The notes under the pieces were generated by a model. It made no database searches. It was not told the origin of the DNA and saw nothing but the letters and a program-made list of their open reading frames with translations. Both the position numbers and the translations under genes were made by a program. DNA of 64,000 nucleotides from Parietaria judaica. Lineage: Eukaryota; Streptophyta; Magnoliopsida; Rosales; Urticaceae. This document shows, piece by piece, positions 57,734-64,000 of the stretch (positions within the stretch are counted from its first letter, which is position 1; every line of letters begins with the position of its first letter). Where the stretch lies: contig OX940863.1 in NCBI GenBank assembly GCA_954871525.1, positions 37,434,501-37,498,500 of the forward strand, given 5' to 3'.

Positions 57734-57749
57734 TAAGGTGCCAAAGAAG

Positions 57750-58845
57750 ATGTCGTCACCAAGCGAGTCCACCATAGGAGAGCTGACGACGGCGACGAAG
57801 ATCGGATCAGAAGGGAATGTGACGCTCCATTACCCGATGCTCACGAAGAGCAATTACTCGGTTTGGGCATTGAAGATGTGAGTGAACTTGCAGGCGCAAG
57901 GAGTTTGGGAGGCTGTAGAAGGCAGTGATGTCGAAGGGTGCAAGGAGAGGATGGCACTCGCCGCCATCTACCAAGGAGTTCTGGAGGATGTTCTTCTCAT
58001 GCTCGCCGAGAAGGATTCCGCGAAGGAAGCATGGAAAACGCTTCAGACCATGCACATGGGCGCAGATCGCGTCAAGGAGGCAAAGGTCCAGACCTTGAAG
58101 AGTGAGTTCGAGGTTATTAGGATGAGGGAGAGCGAATCAATTGATGATTTTGCTATGCGGCTCACGTCCATTGTGACCGGCATACGCTCGCTGGGAGACA
58201 AGGTGGAGGAGACCACCGTCGTCAAGAAGTTTCTCCGAGCAGTGCCTCACAAGTACATGCAGATCGTGACATCGATTGAGCAGTTCGGCGACCTCAAGAC
58301 CATGACGGTCGAGGAGGTTGTTGGTCGCCTCAAAGCCCACGAGAAGAGACTTCAGGGTTACGGTGACAGAGAAGAGAAGAAGCACCTCCTGCTCGCGCAT
58401 GAACAGTGGACGGCCAGACAGAAAAAAAGCGAGGGAGCAGACTCTTCTTCTAGCTCCTCTGGTCGGAGTAGCTACAGCGGAGACAGCCGAGGACGTGGTA
58501 GAGGTCGTGGACGAGGGCGAGGTTGAGAAAACGCGAGGTCGCGGCAGTGGTGCACCCCGTCAGGAAAGCACGACCAGGATAGACAAGAGCACAGTGAAGT
58601 GCTACAATTGTCAGAAGCTCGGGCACTTTGCTTCAGAGTGCCGCAGCAAGAACAACAAAGAGGAAGTGAATCTGATGAGATTCAATGAAGACCAGCCGGC
58701 TCTAATGTTTGCCGAACAGGAGGTGAGCCTGGACGGACAAGAAGACGAAGAGACGATCCTCGTAGGCGAGAAAGAGCAGGGAGCAGACCTGTCCGGAGAG
58801 CAGAGAGCGGAGAGTAGAGGGCAGAGGGCAGAGACCAGACACTAG
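57750..58845 (+). pseudogene. Copia gag, broken
   Basis: ATG 57750 starts a gag-like protein (MSSPSESTIGELTT, LTKSNYSVWALKM). It stops at TGA 57879-57881, then continues in the same frame (VNLQAQGVWEAVEG, SKKSEFEV-like UBN2 region, VVKKFLRAVPHKY, VEEVVGRLKAHEKRL). Near 58515, in the RGRGRG stretch, the frame shifts to reach the zinc knuckle VKCYNCQKLGHFASECRSKN (CX2CX4HX4C), which is intact. It ends in a purine-rich repetitive tail. Gag forms the particle in which reverse transcription occurs; with a stop and a frameshift this copy cannot supply it. Confidence 0.88.
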
Positions 58846-58869
58846 AGACCAGAGAGCAGAACTGCTCGA

Positions 58870-59756
58870 AGATGGTGTTCCTGATCGAGGACAAGGTTAT
58901 TGCGAACCTCCTCGTTGACGGAGAGCAGAAAGTCTCTACCGATGTCTGATACCTAGACAATGGCGCGAGCAACCACATGACAAGAGACCGAGCTAAGTTT
59001 GAAGAGCTCGATGAAAAGATCACGGGGAGCGTGAAATTTGGCGATGGCTCGATCGTCGAAATTAGAGGCAGAGGGTCCATCTTGTTTGTGTGCAAGAACG
59101 GGGACCAACGCCTCATGACCCAGGTGTACTATATCCCAAAGTTGAAGAGTAACATCATCAGCCTCGGACAGATGACAGAGATCGGCAACACAGTGGTAAT
59201 GTCTGGTCCCTATCTGAAGATGTGGAACAGAAGTGGCAACCGGCTACTGAAGGTGAAGAGAACGCCGAACAGGTTGTACAAGATTCTCTTGGAGACAGGC
59301 CAGCCCGTCTGCTTAATGGCGTCCCTAGCAGACCCGGCCTGGTTGTGGCATGCGAGACTTGGGCACGTAAACTTTTACGCGCTCAAGATGATGGGAGAAA
59401 AGGAGATGGCCTTTGGGGTTCCCAAGATTGAACACCCCAACAAGCTATGCGAATGTTGCATGATCGTGAAACAAGCTAGAGTGCCATTTCCGATCAAGGC
59501 CAAGTTCCGAGCAGAGCGACCTCTCCAACTGGTAAATGCGGACCTCTGTGGTCCAATCACCCCAGCAACTCTAGCCAGAAGCAAGTATTTCCTACTACTT
59601 GTTGACGACTACAGTCGCTGGATGTGGATCTACACGCTCAAGGAGAAGAGTGGAGCCTTTGAAGTCTTCAAGAAGTTCAAGCGGCTCGTGGAGAATGGGT
59701 CAGAACACAAGATGAAGATCTTGAGAAGAGACCGAGGTGAAGAGTTCAAATGGGCC
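58870..59756 (+). pseudogene. Copia protease and integrase region, truncated
   Basis: Frame 0 reads MVFLIEDKVIANLLVDGEQK, then TGA at 58947-58949 where related elements have Trp, then the protease core YLDNGASNHMT. Next come a GAG-pre-integrase segment (LWHARLGHVNFYALKMM with the CECC-type zinc ligands LCECCMIVKQ) and the start of the integrase core (LVNADLCGPITPATLARSKY, LLLVDDYSRWMWIY, RDRGEEFKW). It breaks at 59756, just after the second integrase Asp, where sequence from a LINE begins. Reverse transcriptase, RNase H and the 3' LTR are absent. Confidence 0.88.
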
Positions 59757-60720
59757 TAGAGGGAACCGCTGGGCTGCTAGTTGTGTTAAGTTCACGAGCC
59801 TTGTGATAGCCGCTTCGAACCGAATAAAGGCCCCGCCTACCGAAATGCCAAACCACGGAGTCTTTCTTTTTATTTTTTGGTCTTGCCATCGACAAAATTA
59901 TATCGGCCTCAAATGGGAGAAAATTCTCTTGAATGAGGCGCACACTCCATTCTACTGAGTCAAGTATAAGATCTCCCACTTTGGCATCCGTGCCAAGAGT
60001 CGGAGGTGATTGAACTTTGAAGCTCAACGGAGACGGAATCCAACGATCGTCGTATATAGAAATTTTAGCCCCATCTCCCACCCTCCATCTCCAGCCGTAA
60101 TTAAGCAACTTAATACCCCATATAAGGCTGCGCCAAATATAAGAACAACCTGCCTTTTCTTTTCCTTCCAAAATCGATGACTTGGGTGGTACTTTCCGGC
60201 CATGACTCTCGCGGCCAAGGATTGAGGCGCATTAACCAACCTCCAAACTTGTTTTGCTAAAAGCGCTTGGTTAAATTCTTGGAGACTCCGAAATCCCATC
60301 CCACCTTCCTTCTTAGGCTTGCACAGACTCTTCCAGCCATGCCAATGAAGTTTTTTCTTCTCTTCATTATCACCCCACCAGAAATTCGAGCATATTTTTT
60401 CTATATCTTTGCAAAGGCCGATGGGAATTTTGAACGTACTCATCGTGTATGTCGGAATGGACTGAATCACAGATTTGATTAAAGTCTCCTTGCCCCCCAT
60501 AGAGAAGAGTTTTTATTTCCACCCGCTTATTCGCTTGAGAACCCTCGATCGAAGATAGCCAAACTGAATGTTTTTAGATTTTAACGAGAGAGTAGGAAAT
60601 TCCAAAGACATATGAAATCTGTCCGTAATACGAACTCCAAGGATCTCTTTCACTACCTTGATCTGGTTCTGGGCTGTATTCGGGGAGGAAGGTAGATCTT
60701 CTAAATTGGGTCTTGTTTAT
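59757..60720 (-). pseudogene. LINE reverse-transcriptase C-terminal fragment
   Basis: On the minus strand the reading runs from about 60720 (VKEILGVRITDRFH, LSLKSKNIQFGYLRSRV) through an in-frame stop at about 60510. It continues with SMGGKETLIKSVIQSIPTYT, CSNFWWGDNEEKKKLHWHGW, KPKKEGGMGFRSLQEFNQAL and LLAKQVWRL. After a frameshift near 60150 come the post-RT WRWRVGDGAKISIYDDRWIP and the start of a zinc-knuckle RVT region (WHFGRRGLYSVRSGYHKA). This order is characteristic of plant LINE ORF2. The catalytic RT core and the 3' UTR are absent. Confidence 0.88.
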
Positions 60721-60771
60721 TTTTATTTTTTTGAGTTTTGAATATCTACTAATAGACTCTGCTCGTCAGAC

Positions 60772-61548
60772 ATGACTGCCGAGCTCAATTATCGGGAACT
60801 GAGGGCTCAGCGTGCAGTTGTCAAGGCTGCCGCGCCAGGGAAGGGGAAAGAGAAGACCACTCAAGTGGTTGGTAAGGTTTCTGGTCGGGCCAAAGTGGTC
60901 CCAGGAAAGGGGAAGGAGAAGGTCACTCACGTGACCGAGAAGGTTTCTGGTCGGCCCGAGGTGGTCAAGGGGACGAAAAAGGTCTCCGAGAAGGTTCAGG
61001 AGGTTCCTGAGAGGGAGACCCGGAGGTCGGCTCCCATTCTGGCAGCTGAGGGGCCCAAGGCGACTCCCAGCCCAGAGGTTGTGTCGGAGCAAGTCCGAGA
61101 GAGGACTATTCTTTCGGCAGCCGAGCAAGAGGCTGCTCGAGCTGTTGCTGAGCGGGAGTTCGTCGAGATATCCGACGAAGAACCGACTCTGGAGCCAACG
61201 GGGGCTTCCGAGCCTCTGTCTTCTTCCGGGCTCGCGCCGGCTGAGGTCGCGAGTCCTCAGAGCCAAGGTAAGCGGGTTCATTCTGCTGTGGAGGAGGTGG
61301 CTCGTAAAAAGCCAAAGGGGGATAAGCCTCAGGAAACCGAGGGGGAGTTTGCACGAGGAGCGACCAAGTATTTCTCCGTGGTGCTTCAATCTAGCAGCTC
61401 CAAGCCTCCGGTCTCGGGCCCTAGTTCGGGGAAGAAGGGAGTTGTCTATAAGAAGACGGTTGGTCGCGACCGGGTCGTGGTCGGGAATATTTCCGATCAG
61501 CGCACAGAGAATCCTGGTCGTGGGATTCAGCCCGTGCGGGCAAACTAG
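60772..61548 (+). CDS. Unrecognised GC-rich ORF, 258 aa, basic, repetitive
   Basis: One uninterrupted frame runs from ATG 60772 to TAG. It is much more GC-rich than its neighbours. Residues ~23-70 contain two imperfect 23-residue repeats built on PGKGKEKTTQVVGKVSGR and PGKGKEKVTHVTEKVSGR, then a weaker third. Residues ~100-180 are acidic and Ser/Pro-rich (FVEISDEEPTLEPTG). The remainder is Lys/Arg and Ser-rich (SSSSKPPVSGPSSGKKG). No domain, membrane segment or catalytic motif is visible and it looks disordered. It is surrounded by retroelement debris, so a gag-like or accessory ORF of an LTR element is the first guess. I do not recognise it. Confidence 0.45.
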   Translation: MTAELNYRELRAQRAVVKAAAPGKGKEKTTQVVGKVSGRAKVVPGKGKEKVTHVTEKVSGRPEVVKGTKKVSEKVQEVPERETRRSAPILAAEGPKATPSPEVVSEQVRERTILSAAEQEAARAVAEREFVEISDEEPTLEPTGASEPLSSSGLAPAEVASPQSQGKRVHSAVEEVARKKPKGDKPQETEGEFARGATKYFSVVLQSSSSKPPVSGPSSGKKGVVYKKTVGRDRVVVGNISDQRTENPGRGIQPVRAN

Positions 61549-63342
61549 CTGAACCCTAAAACCTTAAACCAGGGGGGTAACAACGTCGTCAAGCCGATCG
61601 AGAGAAGGAGACCTCATCCACCGCCAGTATATGGAGAATCCCCTTGAGTCAGAGACACGAAGATAACCAGTTCCAAGCAAAAACTCCCACAACCATACGA
61701 CCGAGGGCGGCCACAAGGATCGGCAACAAAGACGAGCAGGATCGGGATCCCAGCATGAAGGCTATATTTGGGCAACGAATCCGCAAAGCCGAAGGCAAGC
61801 ACGAAGATCGGGAATCGCAGCACGGAGGCTGTCTTTGGGCAACGAATTCCCAGGAACGAAGGCGGGCACGGCGCAGGGTCGCAACACGAAGGCTATCTTC
61901 GTGTACGTACCCTTGAAACCCCGCGGGCCGAGAGGCTCGAGAGGGGAAGATTTAAAGTACCAGGGAAGATTCGGCTTTTCCCGTTTGCTTCTCTGGGCGG
62001 GCATGGGGCCTTGGCCGAATTGGGCGGGGATTCACGTCCTCGTCTGGTTATGGGTACTTCCCATGTCTTCTGCCGGGTAGTAAAAAACGAAAGATGTTTT
62101 CATCCGAGGTAAAATGTTCTGCTACGAGTTCAATCACCCCCGAGCTCATGCAGGCCAACACGGGACAGCGGGCTGAACAGTTCATGCCTTCGGGCATGGG
62201 CGTTGCCTCAGTTACCCCCCTGTGTAGCAGGCAGTAAGTAAAGACCCTCGTTGTCTCATGCTGTGTTATCAACCCTACAGGTAAGGAAACCTGCAATGGG
62301 AAGACCCGATAGCAGCAACCATCATTCGAAGAAGTCGTCTCAAAATATCCACCCCAACCAACATCAAAGCTGCTATCACAAGAGACGAAACCATTTGACG
62401 AGCCCATTTCCCACTCATGAAGACGCGACAAAGGAACGACGGGCCAAGACCACGGGAATCAGGAACAAGGAGGTTTCGAGTTCCCTATAATTATTAACTA
62501 TCACCATAGACGGTCGGGAAGCACCACTTTCGTGCAAGCTTAACCCATTATTTTTGGTTCTCGGTATCCTCTTGGAAACGTCGTCCTTAAGGAACGGTCA
62601 TACGAAGATGACTCGCGGTCCATTTCCAAGATTCCTCCGTCCCCATATTCTTTTGGAACTCTCACGGTGTCAAACCTTCCACAAGCACACCTCTCCTGAG
62701 GAGTGGTCGCACGAAGGTGACTCGAGGCGGTGTGGTCAGCAGACCTTGTGACAGTAATAATGGAGACCTTTGTTTTATTCTATACTTGCCATAGTTTTTA
62801 TTAAAATAACGCTTTTAATTACAAAGTTATTTAAACTTATTATAAACTTTCTATTAATGACACATTAAAGTTTATATTACGCCTTTATTTTTTACGACAC
62901 GTAATCTTAATTAAGCCTTATTATACTGTTTATTATTCGTCGGTAGTGATAGGTCAATCCGCACTCTCTCCAGGTAGATGGGAGGGGTCCTAACCGGTCA
63001 CCCAGAAGTGGATGGTGAACCGGCCCCACTTTTGATTCCCTATTCCTAAGACAAGATCGTACGGTTGAGATTTTTCCGACTAGTAATAAACATTTTACAT
63101 TTACACTTTATTATTTATGTCTATCCTATTTCCGACATATTAATAATGATTAAAACAAAGACACTATGTTTACGGGTTATGAAAATATGTTATAACAAAT
63201 TATATCTATGACGAATACTTTATAATTAGACATTAATGATACTTATTCTCAAAGAATTATCATTAAACAATTTAAGCGCCTATTAATAATTATTTATGAA
63301 ATATTAAAAATAAGATCTTATTTTCGTAAAATAGTCAGACCG
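61549..63342. other. Probable retroelement debris, no gene recognised
   Basis: A purine tract 'aaaccaggggggtaac' lies at 61564-61580. From 61620 to 62060 words such as 'gggcaacgaat', 'aagatcgg' and 'cacgaaggct' recur. Several frames are open but none shows a protein family. 62760-63340 is AT-rich and, by position next to the PBS at 63343, is probably the leader or internal region of the minus-strand LTR element. Confidence 0.4.
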
Positions 63343-63354
63343 GCTCTGATACCA
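63343..63354 (-). other. Primer-binding site on the minus strand
   Basis: GCTCTGATACCA on the plus strand is the complement of TGGTATCAGAGC, the initiator tRNA-Met site. It sits one base from the LTR at 63356. Confidence 0.92.
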
Positions 63355-63355
63355 C

Positions 63356-63930
63356 TGTTGGGTTTTTCATTGACTTTTCTCGACCTGGGGGTACGGAATA
63401 ACCCGAGAAGTCATCGAAAACAAGATATAGACTATATACGAATATTAAGATAAAGATTCGAGTCGTTACCAAATATTGGTACTTTTGCCAACAATACCAA
63501 TTAATGCCGATTTCTTAGTTGTGGCGTGCTCGTGATTCGGATCTCAGCTTCACACGTGCGAAGCCTCTAGCTCGTCCACCACGTCGCTGCGGTAACGTCT
63601 CTAAGACCGGAAATCCTCCTCGATGAACAGCTAGGTTAATCTCGGGGATTGAACGACAAACCGACGGGAGCACGGGAGATACGGAATTTGGCCTCTAGGG
63701 TTTCTTGAGAGGAGGTCGAATTCTCTGGTGTTTTTCTAGGGTTGGATTCGAAATTATGATGACTTTGTGGCTTATATAGCCCATATGGTATAATGACCTA
63801 ATAGGTTTTTGGGCCCAGTGACAGGGTTAAAGCCCATTAGGTCATAATTAATTACTCTTAATTAATTACCGTGATCACCATAATTACCGTATCATTTATT
63901 ATGGTCGGGTCGGACCCAAAAAGTCCAACA
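63356..63930 (-). mobile_element. 5' LTR (575 bp) of a second copia-type element, minus strand
   Basis: On the plus strand it starts TGTTGGGTTTTTC and ends AAAAAGTCCAACA, so the minus-strand LTR reads TGTTGGACTTTTTGG...CCCAACA. The PBS directly inside proves that it is a 5' LTR reading leftward. A TATA-like 'ggctatataagcc' is present near 63765-63780 on the minus strand. The internal region to its left has no recognisable coding domain, so this may be a non-autonomous or badly decayed copy. Confidence 0.82.
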
Positions 63931-64000
63931 GACTCAAATCCCGGTTTCGGGCATTTCCTACACTTTGACTATGGTGAATTCAAATTTACCTATTCATAAC

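Noticed and set aside
61614..62490. Multiple open frames on both strands
   Set aside because: The frames overlap without any recognisable domain, in GC-rich repetitive sequence next to retroelement debris.

Overview
This window looks like nuclear DNA of a flowering plant, almost certainly a eudicot. It is AT-rich, its introns carry GT/AG borders, and it holds plant-type CACTA (En/Spm), hAT, Mutator-like and foldback MITE elements, Ty1-copia and LINE pieces, and two ordinary plant housekeeping genes. The species cannot be named from sequence alone.

Layout. (1) 1-11.4 kb is transposon-dominated. It holds a foldback MITE, a hAT-type MITE with a perfect 8-bp target duplication, a ~4.6 kb element with inverted ends that carries a broken F-box gene, and two further elements with inverted ends. 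One of these carries GGCATGCC palindromes and the other a GC-rich passenger. (2) 11.7-22.7 kb is the genic island, both genes on the minus strand: an eight-exon WD40 protein gene (11687-17401; WDR44-like plant family, 927 aa by my splicing) and ALG10 (19808-22665; eight exons, 511 aa), the ER alpha-1,2-glucosyltransferase that finishes the N-glycan precursor. Both genes have transposon debris in introns, including a solo LTR with a perfect TAGCA duplication. (3) 22.8-27 kb holds a local duplication, two MITEs of one foldback type and a nested pair of solo LTRs. (4) 27.4-54.1 kb is a cluster of three related CACTA elements: E1 27429-33898 (minus, CGT target duplication), E2 from 39037 (minus, internally deleted, one end not found), and E3 43629-54133 (plus, ATG target duplication). 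Solo LTRs and GC-rich tandem repeats lie between them. (5) 54.1-64 kb is a retroelement graveyard: a LINE RNase H remnant, the 5' half of a copia element with LTR, PBS, gag, protease and integrase, a LINE reverse-transcriptase tail in reverse, an unrecognised GC-rich 258-aa ORF, and a second copia-type LTR with its PBS on the minus strand.

The most interesting system is the CACTA family. E3 carries three genes in one direction: gene 1, an intact 402-aa protein resembling the 'putative plant transposon protein' family; gene 2, a TNP2-like transposase that is truncated and broken; and gene 3, an intact 764-aa six-exon protein joining an En/Spm-type plant transposase domain to a C-terminal Ulp1/C48 cysteine protease with its His, Asp, Gln and Cys in place. 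Arrays of the GCCGCGGC palindrome and of inverted repeats such as GACGACACAT-AA-ATGTGTCGTC lie at both ends and also between successive genes, so each gene is flanked by an array. A GC hairpin followed by a T-run lies about 220 nt after the gene 3 stop in E1 and E3 and at the equivalent place in E2.

All exon joins, domain names and family assignments were made by eye. No database search, alignment program or folding program was run.
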